Assembly (NCBI RefSeq): GCF_037200945.1
Contig: NZ_JBBCGP010000001.1
Coordinates: 3,346,501-3,410,500 of the forward strand
Source: Methylovirgula sp.
GTDB lineage: Bacteria > Pseudomonadota > Alphaproteobacteria > Rhizobiales > Beijerinckiaceae
Length of the DNA: 64,000 bases
Direction: 5' to 3'
In this document: positions 43,032 through 54,071 of the stretch, in pieces
Layout: each line of letters opens with the position of its first letter
Position numbering within the stretch: position 1 is the stretch's first letter
The notes under the pieces: model-generated
The model's input: the letters and a program-made list of their open reading frames with translations, nothing else
What the model was told of the DNA's origin: nothing
Databases searched by the model: none
Position numbers and translations under genes: made by a program

Positions 43032-43337
43032 TCACCAGCTCGATTTCACAAGGCCCGGGATCTGGCCACTGGAGCCGAGATCACGGACTGCAATACGCGA
43101 CATCTTCATCTTGCCGATGAAGCCACGCGGACGGCCGGAGACTTCGCAACGATTGCGCACGCGCACCGCCGACGAATTGCGCGGCAATTCGGCAAGCTTC
43201 AGCCGCGCGGCAAAGCGCTCCTCAGCGGGAAGGTTTTGGTCATCCGCCACAGCCTTCAGCCGCTTGCGGCGCGCCGCATATTGCTTGACGAGCTTCTCGC
43301 GATGCTTGTTCTTTTCGATCGAACTTTTCTTAGCCAT
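43032..43337 (-). CDS. rpsN: 30S ribosomal protein S14
   Basis: S14, 101 residues, the long zinc-independent form: only one Cys (RNRCEVSGRPRGF) and no CxxC pair. Canonical ends AKKSSIEKNKHREKLV and IPGLVKSSW. Confidence 0.98.
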   Translation of the reverse strand: MAKKSSIEKNKHREKLVKQYAARRKRLKAVADDQNLPAEERFAARLKLAELPRNSSAVRVRNRCEVSGRPRGFIGKMKMSRIAVRDLGSSGQIPGLVKSSW

Positions 43338-43373
43338 ATACCTACCTCTTGGCTCCGCGTTTGAGACCGGGTC

Positions 43374-44060
43374 TCACTGCCGGAACGGGAAGTTGAATGC
43401 GCGCAAAAGGGCGCGCGCCTCTTCGTCGGTTTTCGCCGTCGTGCAAACGATGACGTCAAGACCGAGCATGCTCTCAGCCTTGTCGTAATCGATTTCCGGG
43501 AACACGAGGTGCTCCTTAATGCCGAGCGCATAATTGCCACGCCCGTCAAAGCTCTTCGGGTTGAGGCCGCGGAAGTCGCGCACGCGCGGCAACGCGATCG
43601 TCACGAGACGATCGAGAAACTCGTACATCCGAGTCTTGCGCAACGTCACCTTCGCGCCGATCGGCATGTTCTCGCGCACCTTGAAGGTCGCGATCGCCTT
43701 GCGGGCCCGGGTGATAACAGGCTTCTGCCCTGCAATCAAAGCAAGATCGGCTGCCGCCGAGGTTACTTTCTTCGTGTCATTGACCGCCTCGCCGACGCCC
43801 ATGTTGATCACGATCTTCTCGATCACCGGCACTTCAAGCGCATTCTTGTAGCCAAACTGCTTGACGAGCTCGTCACGCACGACCTCATTGTAATGCTTCT
43901 TGAGACGCGGCACGTAATCAGCCGGCGCGATGAACGGCTCGGCAGAGGCGTTTTCACGCGCCCGCGCCGACCGGGTTTCACCGCCGCCCTTGGCCTGCTG
44001 CTTTGCGTCTTTCTTGGCGCCGCCTTTCGGCGCGCCCTTTTCGTTTTTCGGCTCAGCCAT
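43374..44060 (-). CDS. rplE: 50S ribosomal protein L5 with an N-terminal extension
   Basis: L5, 228 residues; typical length about 180-190. The first ~47 residues are Lys/Ala/Gly-rich low complexity (PKNEKGAPKGGAKKDAKQ), after which the normal protein begins at YVPRLKKHYNEVVRDEL. The frame is intact and no alternative start exists near the normal N-terminus. The start overlaps the end of rplX by 8 bases. The extension may be disordered and bind rRNA. Confidence 0.95.
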   Translation of the reverse strand: MAEPKNEKGAPKGGAKKDAKQQAKGGGETRSARARENASAEPFIAPADYVPRLKKHYNEVVRDELVKQFGYKNALEVPVIEKIVINMGVGEAVNDTKKVTSAAADLALIAGQKPVITRARKAIATFKVRENMPIGAKVTLRKTRMYEFLDRLVTIALPRVRDFRGLNPKSFDGRGNYALGIKEHLVFPEIDYDKAESMLGLDVIVCTTAKTDEEARALLRAFNFPFRQ

Positions 44061-44370
44061 CGATCAGGTCTCCCGAACGTTTGGCAACGCGGACCTTGCG
44101 GCCGTCGTCGAGAATTTTGAAGCTCACCCGCGTTGCCTTGCCGTCTTTCGGATCGGCCAGCGCGAGGTTGGAGAGGTGAATCGTGCTCTCCTTAGAAATG
44201 ATGCCACCTTCCTGGCTCGGCGTCTGGCGCTGATGGCGCTTGATGATATTGACGCCGCGCACAACAGCACGCTCTTCACGCGGCAATACCTGCAGCACCT
44301 CGCCACCACGGCCCTTGTCGCGGCCGGTGAGAACGACGACCTTGTCGCCTTTTTTGATCTTCGCGGCCAT
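44053..44370 (-). CDS. rplX: 50S ribosomal protein L24
   Basis: L24, about 105 residues, with the N-terminal KOW motif (KIKKGDKVVVLTGRDKGRGG). ATG at 44370 overlaps the rplN stop by one base (TGATG); a GTG one codon earlier is also possible. Assembly initiator of the 50S subunit. Confidence 0.97.
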   Translation of the reverse strand: MAAKIKKGDKVVVLTGRDKGRGGEVLQVLPREERAVVRGVNIIKRHQRQTPSQEGGIISKESTIHLSNLALADPKDGKATRVSFKILDDGRKVRVAKRSGDLIDG

Positions 44371-44738
44371 CACAGAACCTCCGGCGCGAGCGAAATGATC
44401 TTCATGTGGTTCTTGGCGCGCAACTCGCGCGGCACCGGTCCGAAGATGCGGGTGCCGACAGGCTCAGACTGATTGTTGATCAGCACGGCGGCATTGGAAT
44501 CGAAGCGGATGACCGAACCGTCCTGCCGCTTGATATCCTTGGCGGTCCGCACGACCACCGCTTTCATCACGTCGCCCTTCTTGACGCGGCCGCGCGGAAT
44601 CGCCTCCTTGATCGAAACGACAATGATGTCGCCGATCGAGGCATATTTCCGCTTTGAACCGCCGAGCACCTTGATGCACATCACGCGGCGCGCGCCGGAA
44701 TTATCGGCGACGTCGAGATTGGTCTGCATCTGTATCAT
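44370..44738 (-). CDS. rplN: 50S ribosomal protein L14
   Basis: L14, 122 residues, exactly the common length: MIQMQTNLDVADNSGARRVM and the end RELRAKNHMKIISLAPEVL. 91 bases separate it from rpsQ, with nothing notable in them. Confidence 0.98.
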   Translation of the reverse strand: MIQMQTNLDVADNSGARRVMCIKVLGGSKRKYASIGDIIVVSIKEAIPRGRVKKGDVMKAVVVRTAKDIKRQDGSVIRFDSNAAVLINNQSEPVGTRIFGPVPRELRAKNHMKIISLAPEVL

Positions 44739-44829
44739 GGCCTTGCGCCTTTCTTGTCAGACAGGTTTCCGTCGCCGGACTTCGCCTGAGTTTCTTGTTC
44801 CAATGCCCGAATCCCTTGCAGGACCTGGC

Positions 44830-45081
44830 TTAATTCGTTGTGGCCGCCGCGGCACCCTCGACAACGACCCAGCGTTTCAGCCGCGAGATCGGACGAGTTT
44901 CCTCGATCAGCACCGTATCGCCGACCTTGGCCTTATTGGCCTCATCGTGCGCATGAAAATTCTTCGACCGCCGCACAGTCTTCTTCAGCAGCGGATGGGT
45001 GAAACGCCGTTCGACCTTCACCACGACTGTCTTATCCTGCTTGTCGCTGACGACGACGCCCTGGAGAACGCGTTTCGGCAT
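44830..45081 (-). CDS. rpsQ: 30S ribosomal protein S17
   Basis: S17, 83 residues: MPKRVLQGVVVSDKQDKTVVV and VLIEETRPISRLKRWVVVE, an OB-fold 16S rRNA-binding protein. 3 bases after rpmC. Confidence 0.98.
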   Translation of the reverse strand: MPKRVLQGVVVSDKQDKTVVVKVERRFTHPLLKKTVRRSKNFHAHDEANKAKVGDTVLIEETRPISRLKRWVVVEGAAAATTN

Positions 45082-45084
45082 GAC

Positions 45085-45294
45085 TTAAACCTTTTTCTTA
45101 GCTTGCGTGGCGGCAATCGTCTTCGCCCGCGCGATATCGCGGCGGACGATGCGCACCCGCGCCGTATCCTGAAGCTGCCCGGTCGCCCGCTGAAAGCGCA
45201 GATTGAACTGCTCCTTCTTGAGGTTCAGGACTTCGTGTTCCAATTGATCCGCGGACATGACGCGCAGGTCCGACAAACGTTGCTTGTTTTTCAC
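45085..45294 (-). CDS. rpmC: 50S ribosomal protein L29
   Basis: L29, 69 residues: helical, with LRVMSADQLEHEVLNLKKEQ, FNLRFQRATGQL. Near the exit tunnel and trigger-factor site. Between rplP (10 bases) and rpsQ. Confidence 0.98.
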   Translation of the reverse strand: MKNKQRLSDLRVMSADQLEHEVLNLKKEQFNLRFQRATGQLQDTARVRIVRRDIARAKTIAATQAKKKV

Positions 45295-45304
45295 GGTGCG
45301 CCTC

Positions 45305-45718
45305 CTATTCCACGATACGTTGCACGAAGCGCGTCTTGATTGGCAGCTTAGCGGCTGCCAGCGTCAACGCTTCACGCGCGAGTTCCGTCGGCACGCCGCC
45401 GATCTCGAACATGATACGGCCGGGCGCGATACGCACGGCCCAGAATTCCGGCGCGCCCTTGCCCTTACCCATGCGGACTTCCGTCGGCTTTTTCGACACC
45501 GGCACGTCCGGGAAAATGCGAATCCAGACGCGGCCGGCGCGCTTCATATGCCGCGTCATAGCGCGGCGGGCGGCCTCGATCTGGCGTGCGGTAACGCGAT
45601 CGGGTTCCATCGCCTTCAGGCCATATTCGCCGAAGTCGAGGTTGTACCCAGCCTTCGAGTCGCCGTGAATACGGCCCTTGAAAGCTTTGCGGAACTTCGT
45701 GCGCTTAGGTTGCAACAT
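45305..45718 (-). CDS. rplP: 50S ribosomal protein L16
   Basis: L16, 137 residues: LQPKRTKFRKAFKGRIHG start, GKGKGAPEFWAVRIAPGRIM block with the catalytic-centre-facing loop. 32 bases from rpsC. Confidence 0.98.
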   Translation of the reverse strand: MLQPKRTKFRKAFKGRIHGDSKAGYNLDFGEYGLKAMEPDRVTARQIEAARRAMTRHMKRAGRVWIRIFPDVPVSKKPTEVRMGKGKGAPEFWAVRIAPGRIMFEIGGVPTELAREALTLAAAKLPIKTRFVQRIVE

Positions 45719-45750
45719 GGTTCTAGTCTTTCAAAATCTTCGCGTCGTTC

Positions 45751-46476
45751 TCAGGCCGCGTCGCGATCGCGCCGTGGACGGCGTTCACCGCCACCACCGC
45801 CGCCGTGATCCTGCTCCGCCATCTTCTTGTCCTGCGCCATCGGATCGTGTTCGAGGATTTCGCCCTTGAACACCCAGACCTTGATGCCGCACGTGCCGTA
45901 AGCCGTATGCGCCGTCGCGGTGCCATAATCGATGTCGGCGCGCAGCGTATGCAGCGGCACCCGGCCCTCGCGATACCATTCGAGACGGGCGATTTCGGCG
46001 CCGCCAAGACGACCAGAGCAATTGATACGAATGCCTTCAGCGCCAAGACGCATCGCCGATTGCACGGCGCGCTTCATTGCGCGGCGGAAAGCCACGCGGC
46101 GTTCGAGCTGTTGGGCAATCGAGTCTGCGATCAATGTCGCATCGACCTCGGGCTTGCGCACCTCGACGATATTGATGACGACCTCGGACTCGGTGAGCTT
46201 CGCGACGGCCTTGCGGATCTTGTCGATGTCCGCGCCCTTCTTGCCGATGACCACGCCGGGGCGCGCCGAATAGATCGTCACGCGGCACTTCTTATGTGGC
46301 CGCTCGATGATGACCTTCGACACGGCCGCCTGCTTGAGCATCTTGAACAGAAGCTCGCGGATGCGAATGTCCTCGTGCAGCAGCTTGCCGTATTCGCCCT
46401 TGTTGGCGTACCAGCGCGAATCCCAGGTCCGGTTGATGCCAAGGCGCAGGCCGATTGGATTGACTTTCTGTCCCAT
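45751..46476 (-). CDS. rpsC: 30S ribosomal protein S3
   Basis: S3, 241 residues: KH domain GVVIGKKGADIDKIRKAV, central AIAQQLERRVAFRRAMKRA and a C-terminal Gly/Arg/Asp tail (EQDHGGGGGGERRPRRDRD). Part of the mRNA entry helicase. Confidence 0.98.
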   Translation of the reverse strand: MGQKVNPIGLRLGINRTWDSRWYANKGEYGKLLHEDIRIRELLFKMLKQAAVSKVIIERPHKKCRVTIYSARPGVVIGKKGADIDKIRKAVAKLTESEVVINIVEVRKPEVDATLIADSIAQQLERRVAFRRAMKRAVQSAMRLGAEGIRINCSGRLGGAEIARLEWYREGRVPLHTLRADIDYGTATAHTAYGTCGIKVWVFKGEILEHDPMAQDKKMAEQDHGGGGGGERRPRRDRDAA

Positions 46477-46486
46477 TGCTTGCTCC

Positions 46487-46879
46487 TCAAGCCCCGGCTG
46501 GTGCCGGCGCTTCGACCTCGCGCACGACGATGGTCAAATTCGAAAACGGCTTCTCGATCCGCCCGGCGCGACCGCGTGCACGCGGCGAAAAACGCTTGAG
46601 CACAAGGCCCTTGCCGACGAACGCCTCAGCGACGACAAGATCGTCGACATCGAGGTTATGATTATTTTCAGCGTTGGCGATCGCGCTCTCGAGCGTCTTC
46701 TTGACGTCGACCGCAATGCGCTTGCGCGAAAATTCGAGCTCCGCCAAGGCGCGCTCCACCTTCTTGCCGCGAATCAATTGCGCGACGAGGTTCAGCTTCT
46801 GCGGGCTGACACGAATCATCCGGCAGACGGCTTTCGCCTCATTATCCTTCAAAGCGCGCGGCGCTTGCTGCTTGCCCAT
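46487..46879 (-). CDS. rplV: 50S ribosomal protein L22
   Basis: L22, 130 residues, with SPQKLNLVAQLIRGKKVERA and the beta-hairpin region (FVGKGLVLKRFSPRARGRA) that lines the exit tunnel. Confidence 0.98.
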   Translation of the reverse strand: MGKQQAPRALKDNEAKAVCRMIRVSPQKLNLVAQLIRGKKVERALAELEFSRKRIAVDVKKTLESAIANAENNHNLDVDDLVVAEAFVGKGLVLKRFSPRARGRAGRIEKPFSNLTIVVREVEAPAPAGA

Positions 46880-46887
46880 GATGCGCC

Positions 46888-47166
46888 TCAGCCTCTCTTG
46901 GCTTTTTTGTCGCCGGAATGTCCGTGAAACGTCCGGGTGGGCGAGAACTCGCCGAACTTGTGGCCGATCATATCCTCGCTCACCATAACGGGGATGTGCT
47001 TATGACCGTTATGGACGCCGAACGTCAGGCCGACGAACTGCGGCAGGATCGTCGAGCGACGGCTCCAGATCTTGATAACTTCGTTGCGGCCCGAACCGCG
47101 CGCGGCATCTGCCTTTTTCAGCATATAGCCGTCGACGAACGGACCTTTGGAGAGCGAGCGCGCCAT
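46888..47166 (-). CDS. rpsS: 30S ribosomal protein S19
   Basis: S19, 92 residues: MARSLSKGPFVDGYMLKKA and the signature VGLTFGVHNGHKHIPVMVSE. 8 bases from rplV, 4 from rplB. Confidence 0.98.
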   Translation of the reverse strand: MARSLSKGPFVDGYMLKKADAARGSGRNEVIKIWSRRSTILPQFVGLTFGVHNGHKHIPVMVSEDMIGHKFGEFSPTRTFHGHSGDKKAKRG

Positions 47167-47170
47167 TGCT

Positions 47171-48010
47171 TTACGCCTTCTTCTTGCTCTTGTGACGCGA
47201 GGTCACGATGAACTTGTCAGTGGATTTGTTCGAGCGGGTCTTCTTGCCCTTGGTCGGCTTGCCCCAGGGCGTGACCGGATGCCGGCCACCCGAGGTGCGG
47301 CCTTCGCCGCCGCCATGCGGGTGATCGACCGGGTTCATGGTGACGCCGCGGTTATGCGGACGGCGGCCAAGCCAGCGGCTACGACCGGCCTTACCGACCG
47401 AAGCGTTCATATGATCCGGGTTCGACACCGCGCCGACCGTCGCGAAGCATTGGCCGTGAACAAGCCGCTGCTCGCCGGAATTGAGACGAACGATGACATA
47501 GCCCTGATCGCGGCCGACGACCTGCGCGAAATTGCCGGCCGAACGCACCATAGCGGCGCCCTTGCCGATCTTGATCTCGACGTTATGCACGATCGTGCCG
47601 ACCGGCATCGACGCAAGCGGCATGGCGTTGCCCGGCTTCACATCGACCTGCTGACCAGCAATCACTTCGTCGCCGACCGAAAGGCGCTGCGGCGCGATGA
47701 TATAAGCCTGCTCACCGTCGCTGTAACGGATGAGCGCGATGAAAGGCGTGCGGTTCGGATCGTATTCGATCCGCTCGACCTTTGCCGGCATGTCAAGCTT
47801 ACGGCGCTTGAAGTCGATGATCCGGTAGGTCTGCTTATGGCCGCCGCCACGAAAGCGAACAGTTATGCGGCCGTTGTTATTACGGCCGCCCGACGAGGAC
47901 TTGCCTTCGGTGAGCTGCTTGAGCGGCTTGCCCTTGTAAAGCTCCGACCGGTCAACAATCACCAATTGGCGAAGGCTGGGCGTGATGGGCTTGAATGTCT
48001 TGAGTGCCAT
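47171..48010 (-). CDS. rplB: 50S ribosomal protein L2
   Basis: L2, 279 residues. Signature RKLDMPAKVERIEYDPNR and the C-terminal MNPVDHPHGGGEGRTSGG containing the conserved His near the peptidyl-transferase centre. Basic tail. Confidence 0.98.
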   Translation of the reverse strand: MALKTFKPITPSLRQLVIVDRSELYKGKPLKQLTEGKSSSGGRNNNGRITVRFRGGGHKQTYRIIDFKRRKLDMPAKVERIEYDPNRTPFIALIRYSDGEQAYIIAPQRLSVGDEVIAGQQVDVKPGNAMPLASMPVGTIVHNVEIKIGKGAAMVRSAGNFAQVVGRDQGYVIVRLNSGEQRLVHGQCFATVGAVSNPDHMNASVGKAGRSRWLGRRPHNRGVTMNPVDHPHGGGEGRTSGGRHPVTPWGKPTKGKKTRSNKSTDKFIVTSRHKSKKKA

Positions 48011-48020
48011 GATCCTACCC

Positions 48021-48332
48021 TCAGAGCCCGGTGGTCACGTCGATGCTGTGCCCTTCGGCCAGCGTCACGACCGCCTGCTTGACGTCCGACTGCACGCCGC
48101 GCACGCCCTTGAACACTTTCCGCTTGCCCTTGCGGACCAGCGTGTTCACGGCCTCGACCTTGACGTCGAATAGCTTCTCGATCGCGGCCTTGATCTCAGG
48201 CTTCGTCGCTTCCTTGCGGACCTTGAAAATCACCTTGTTGTGCTCCGACGCCGCCGTCGCCTTCTCGGTGATAACCGGAGAGACGATCAGATCGTAGTGG
48301 CGCGCCGTAGCGAAAGTCTTCGACGTGCTCAT
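48021..48332 (-). CDS. rplW: 50S ribosomal protein L23
   Basis: L23, 103 residues, docking site for SRP and trigger factor. VSPVITEKATAASEHNK and FKVRKEATKPEIKAAIEKLF are typical. ATG overlaps the rplD stop (ATGA at 48329-48332). Confidence 0.97.
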   Translation of the reverse strand: MSTSKTFATARHYDLIVSPVITEKATAASEHNKVIFKVRKEATKPEIKAAIEKLFDVKVEAVNTLVRKGKRKVFKGVRGVQSDVKQAVVTLAEGHSIDVTTGL

Positions 48333-48949
48333 GCGAAACGCGCCTCCAGCGCATCGACGGCCGCCTTCGTGAGAATCAGTTTCTCACGGCGGAGGATGTC
48401 GTAAACATTGATGCCTTGCACAGGCAGAACATCGATCGACGGAATGTTGCGCGCCGCCTGGCCGAAATTCGCGGCAACGGTCGCGCCGTCGATGATCAGC
48501 GCATTGGTCAGGCCAAGCTTGGCGAAATGGCCAAGCAGCGCCTTGGTCTTGCCTTCGGCAAACTCGGCGTTTTCCCAAACGATGATGCCGCCGTCCTTGG
48601 CCTTGGCCGAGAGCGCATGTTTCAACGCCAGCGCGCGCACCTTCTTCGGCAGATCATGCGCATGCGAACGCGTGACGGGACCGAAGGCACGACCGCCGCC
48701 GCGGAACTGCGGCACGCGGGCCGAGCCGTGGCGGGCATTGCCGGTGCCCTTCTGCTTGTACATTTTCTTGCCGGTCCGCGCGACGTCGGCGCGGCCCTGC
48801 GTCTGATGCGTGCCGGCCCGGCGCTTGGCGAGCTGGTAGCGCACCATGCGGGCAAGAATGTCCGCGCGAGGTTCCAGGCCAAAAATGGCATCATTCAATT
48901 CAATTTCGCCGGCGCTGCCGCCTTCGAGCGAGGTGATGTCGATCTTCAC
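48329..48949 (-). CDS. rplD: 50S ribosomal protein L4
   Basis: L4, 206 residues. The start is GTG at 48949 (KIDITSLEGGSAGEIEL), overlapping the rplC stop (GTGA at 48946-48949). The RNA-binding loop region with GTGNARHGSARVPQFRGGG is present. In E. coli L4 represses the S10 operon; see the structured rpsJ-rplC spacer. Confidence 0.97.
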   Translation of the reverse strand: MKIDITSLEGGSAGEIELNDAIFGLEPRADILARMVRYQLAKRRAGTHQTQGRADVARTGKKMYKQKGTGNARHGSARVPQFRGGGRAFGPVTRSHAHDLPKKVRALALKHALSAKAKDGGIIVWENAEFAEGKTKALLGHFAKLGLTNALIIDGATVAANFGQAARNIPSIDVLPVQGINVYDILRREKLILTKAAVDALEARFA

Positions 48950-49686
48950 GACGAAGCTCCTTCCGCCGGCGCCGTAGGCGCCCCTGCAGGCGTCTCGCCT
49001 TGCGCTTCCGTGGCCAAACGATATTTGCCGGGCTGCGGAACGTCCTTCGGCAACGCCTTCTTCACGGCATCGCGGACATAGATCCAACCGCCCTTGGTGC
49101 CAGGCACGGCGCCTTCAACCAGGATGAGGCCACGCTCAACATCGGTCTGCACGACGCGCAGATTCAACGTCGTGACACGGTCAGCGCCCATATGACCGGC
49201 CATTTTCTTGTTCTTGAAGGTCTTGCCCGGATCCTGACGGCCACCAGTCGAACCATGCGAGCGGTGCGAGATCGAGACACCGTGTGTCGCGCGCAGACCG
49301 CCGAAGTTCCACCGCTTCATCGGACCGGCGAAGCCCTTACCCATGCTCGTGCCGGTGACATCGACGAACTGACCGACGACGAAATGATCCGCAGTGATCT
49401 CCGCGCCGACCGGCAACAGCGTCGCTTCCTCGACCGGGAACTCAGCCAGCTTCAGACGCGGCTCGACTTTGGCGATCGCGAACCGGCCGCGCTCGGCCTT
49501 CGACACGTTCTTCACCTTGGCATGGCCGATGCCCAGCTGCACGGCTGTGTAGCCGTTCACCTCTTTGGTCCGCTGCGCGACGACTTGGCAGCCATCGAGC
49601 TTCAGAACCGTGACCGGTACATGCTCGCCGCCGTCTGTGAAGACGCGAGTCATGCCCAGCTTCTGTGCGATAACACCTGACCGCAT
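48946..49686 (-). CDS. rplC: 50S ribosomal protein L3
   Basis: L3, 246 residues, with a longer Ala/Pro/Glu tail (GETPAGAPTAPAEGASS) than in E. coli (209). MRSGVIAQKLGMTRVFTD start and the MKRWNFGGLRATHGVSIS loop that reaches the peptidyl-transferase centre. The 132-base spacer before it is structured (49757-49807). Confidence 0.97.
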   Translation of the reverse strand: MRSGVIAQKLGMTRVFTDGGEHVPVTVLKLDGCQVVAQRTKEVNGYTAVQLGIGHAKVKNVSKAERGRFAIAKVEPRLKLAEFPVEEATLLPVGAEITADHFVVGQFVDVTGTSMGKGFAGPMKRWNFGGLRATHGVSISHRSHGSTGGRQDPGKTFKNKKMAGHMGADRVTTLNLRVVQTDVERGLILVEGAVPGTKGGWIYVRDAVKKALPKDVPQPGKYRLATEAQGETPAGAPTAPAEGASS

Positions 49687-49756
49687 GTTCTTTGTCCTTC
49701 AAGACCAAAGCTTCCGCCCCGGCCCGTTCGTCCTTTTCATCGCACCGTCATAAGAC

Positions 49757-49807
49757 AGTGCATAAATCTCTATGGCATCGCCAAAATCGGAGAAGTATGC
49801 ACTTCTC
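49757..49807 (-). promoter_or_regulatory. mutually exclusive hairpins in the rpsJ-rplC spacer
   Basis: GAGAAGT (49790-49796) and ACTTCTC (49801-49807) form a tight hairpin (loop ATGC). The same bases can instead pair: TATGCACT (49796-49803) with AGTGCATA (49757-49764), also perfect. A CGATTTTGG follows the first hairpin on the transcribed strand. The arrangement is that of a terminator/antiterminator or a translational switch. Confidence 0.5.
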
Positions 49808-49818
49808 GCCAGCGACGC

Positions 49819-50127
49819 TTAAAGCTTGATCTCCACATCGACACCAGCAGCGAGGTCGAGCTTCATCAAAGCATCGACTGTCTGCGGCGTTGGGTCGACG
49901 ATATCGAGCACCCGTTTGTGGGTTCTGATCTCGAACTGCTCGCGCGATTTCTTATCGACATGCGGCGAGCGGTTGACCGTGAACTTCTCGATCTTTGTCG
50001 GCAGCGGAATTGGGCCGCGCACCTGCGCACCCGTCCGCTTCGCCGTCGACACGATCTCTTTGGTCGAGGTGTCGAGAATTCGGTGATCGAACGCCTTGAG
50101 GCGGATGCGAATGTTTTGGCCGTTCAT
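49819..50127 (-). CDS. rpsJ: 30S ribosomal protein S10
   Basis: S10, 102 residues: IRIRLKAFDHRILDTSTKEI and the tip loop with RGPIPLPTKIEKFTVNRSPH. Also the NusE antitermination factor. 57 bases after tuf. Confidence 0.98.
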   Translation of the reverse strand: MNGQNIRIRLKAFDHRILDTSTKEIVSTAKRTGAQVRGPIPLPTKIEKFTVNRSPHVDKKSREQFEIRTHKRVLDIVDPTPQTVDALMKLDLAAGVDVEIKL

Positions 50128-50184
50128 CTTCTTTTTTCCTTGACGATCGGACGCGGACTTAAGCCCGCGTCCGGCCGAGTTACC

Positions 50185-51375
50185 TTATTCCTGGATCGAA
50201 GCGACGACGCCGGCGCCGACGGTGCGGCCACCTTCGCGAATTGCGAAGCGCAGCTTTTCTTCCATCGCGATCGGCACGATCAGCTCAACGCTCATCGTTA
50301 CGTTATCGCCCGGCATGACCATTTCCGTACCTTCCGGCAGCGTGACGACACCGGTCACGTCCGTCGTACGGAAATAGAACTGCGGACGATAGTTGGTGAA
50401 GAACGGCGTGTGACGGCCGCCCTCGTCCTTGGTGAGGATGTAAGCCTCAGCCTTGAACTTGGTGTGCGGCTTCACGGAGCCGGGCTTGCACAGCACCTGG
50501 CCGCGCTCGACGTCTTCACGCTTGGTGCCGCGTAGCAGCGCGCCGATATTGTCGCCCGCCTGCCCCTGATCGAGCAGCTTGCGGAACATTTCGACGCCAG
50601 TGACGGTGGTCTTGACGGTCGGCTTCAAACCGACGATCTCGACTTCCTCGCCGACCTTGACGATGCCGCGCTCGACACGGCCCGTGACGACCGTGCCGCG
50701 GCCCGAGATCGAGAACACGTCTTCGACCGGCATCAGGAACGGCTGATCGATCGGACGCTCCGGCTGCGGAATGTAATCATCAACCGTCGTCATCAGAGCC
50801 AGAACAGCGTCATGGCCGATCTCGGGGTTGCGGCCCTCAAGCGCGCAAAGAGCCGAGCCCTTGGTGATCGGAATATCATCACCGGGAAACTCGTACTTCG
50901 ACAGAAGCTCGCGGACTTCGAGTTCGACGAGCTCAAGCAATTCCGGATCGTCGACCATGTCGACCTTATTCAGGAAGACAACGAGCGCCGGCACGCCGAC
51001 CTGGCGCGCAAGCAGGATATGCTCGCGGGTCTGCGGCATCGGGCCGTCAGCAGCCGACACGACGAGGATCGCGCCGTCCATCTGCGCTGCGCCGGTGATC
51101 ATGTTCTTCACATAGTCGGCGTGGCCGGGGCAATCGACGTGCGCATAATGGCGCGCCTTGGTCTCGTACTCGACGTGCGCCGTCGAGATCGTGATGCCGC
51201 GCGCCTTTTCTTCCGGCGCCTTGTCGATCTGGTCATAGGCCGTGAAGGTCGCACCGCCCGTTTCAGCCAAGACCTTGGTAATCGCCGCAGTTAGCGACGT
51301 CTTGCCATGATCGACGTGACCGATCGTTCCGATGTTACAATGCGGCTTGTTGCGCGAAAATTTTTCTTTGGCCAT
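50185..51375 (-). CDS. tuf: elongation factor Tu
   Basis: EF-Tu, 396 residues, carrying aminoacyl-tRNA to the ribosome. P-loop GHVDHGKT, DCPGHADY, NKVD and domains II-III are complete; the C-terminal RFAIREGGRTVGAGVV is canonical. Only this copy lies in the window. 30 bases from fusA. Confidence 0.98.
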   Translation of the reverse strand: MAKEKFSRNKPHCNIGTIGHVDHGKTSLTAAITKVLAETGGATFTAYDQIDKAPEEKARGITISTAHVEYETKARHYAHVDCPGHADYVKNMITGAAQMDGAILVVSAADGPMPQTREHILLARQVGVPALVVFLNKVDMVDDPELLELVELEVRELLSKYEFPGDDIPITKGSALCALEGRNPEIGHDAVLALMTTVDDYIPQPERPIDQPFLMPVEDVFSISGRGTVVTGRVERGIVKVGEEVEIVGLKPTVKTTVTGVEMFRKLLDQGQAGDNIGALLRGTKREDVERGQVLCKPGSVKPHTKFKAEAYILTKDEGGRHTPFFTNYRPQFYFRTTDVTGVVTLPEGTEMVMPGDNVTMSVELIVPIAMEEKLRFAIREGGRTVGAGVVASIQE

Positions 51376-51405
51376 GACTCGGCTCCTTCAACCCTTTCCC
51401 AGTCC

Positions 51406-53481
<2,076 letters not shown>

Positions 53482-53511
53482 CGAACGAATTCCTTCAGGG
53501 TCTCGGAAAAA

Positions 53512-53982
53512 TCACCAGCGATAATGCGAGAAGGCGCGGTTCGCCTCCGCCATCCGGTGCGTGTCTTCCCGCTTCTTCACTGCGTTACCGCGATTGTTGG
53601 CAGCATCCATCAGCTCCGCTGATAGCCGGTCGACCATCGTCTTGTCGTTACGGCCGCGGGCGGCGGTGATGATCCATCGGATGGCAAGCGCCTGCCGACG
53701 CTCGGGCCGCACTTCGACCGGCACCTGATACGTGGCGCCACCGACGCGGCGCGAACGAACTTCAATCGACGGCGCAACATTATCCAGCGCCTGCTTGAAG
53801 ACCGGCAACGGCTCGGACCTCAGCTTGCCCTCGATGACATCGAAAGCCCCGTAGACGATGGATTCGGCGTTCGACTTCTTGCCGTCGTACATGATCGAAT
53901 TCATGAACTTGGCCAGAATGACGTCGCCGAACTTGGCGTCCGGAATGACTTCCCGTTTCTCGGCGCGATGACGTCGCGACAT
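53512..53982 (-). CDS. rpsG: 30S ribosomal protein S7
   Basis: S7, 156 residues: SRRHRAEKREVIPDAKFGD start and the beta-hairpin region GGATYQVPVEVRPERRQALA. 16S head organiser. Confidence 0.98.
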   Translation of the reverse strand: MSRRHRAEKREVIPDAKFGDVILAKFMNSIMYDGKKSNAESIVYGAFDVIEGKLRSEPLPVFKQALDNVAPSIEVRSRRVGGATYQVPVEVRPERRQALAIRWIITAARGRNDKTMVDRLSAELMDAANNRGNAVKKREDTHRMAEANRAFSHYRW

Positions 53983-54071
53983 TGCTTCACTCTCTTTGCG
54001 TCGACCGCCAAAGCGGCCATCCGTTAAATTCTCTTAACCAAACCGGACCCGCAGAACGCGTCCGGCCAATC

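Noticed and set aside
43032..43337. Zinc-type S14
   Set aside because: Length 101 and no CxxC pairs show the zinc-independent form.
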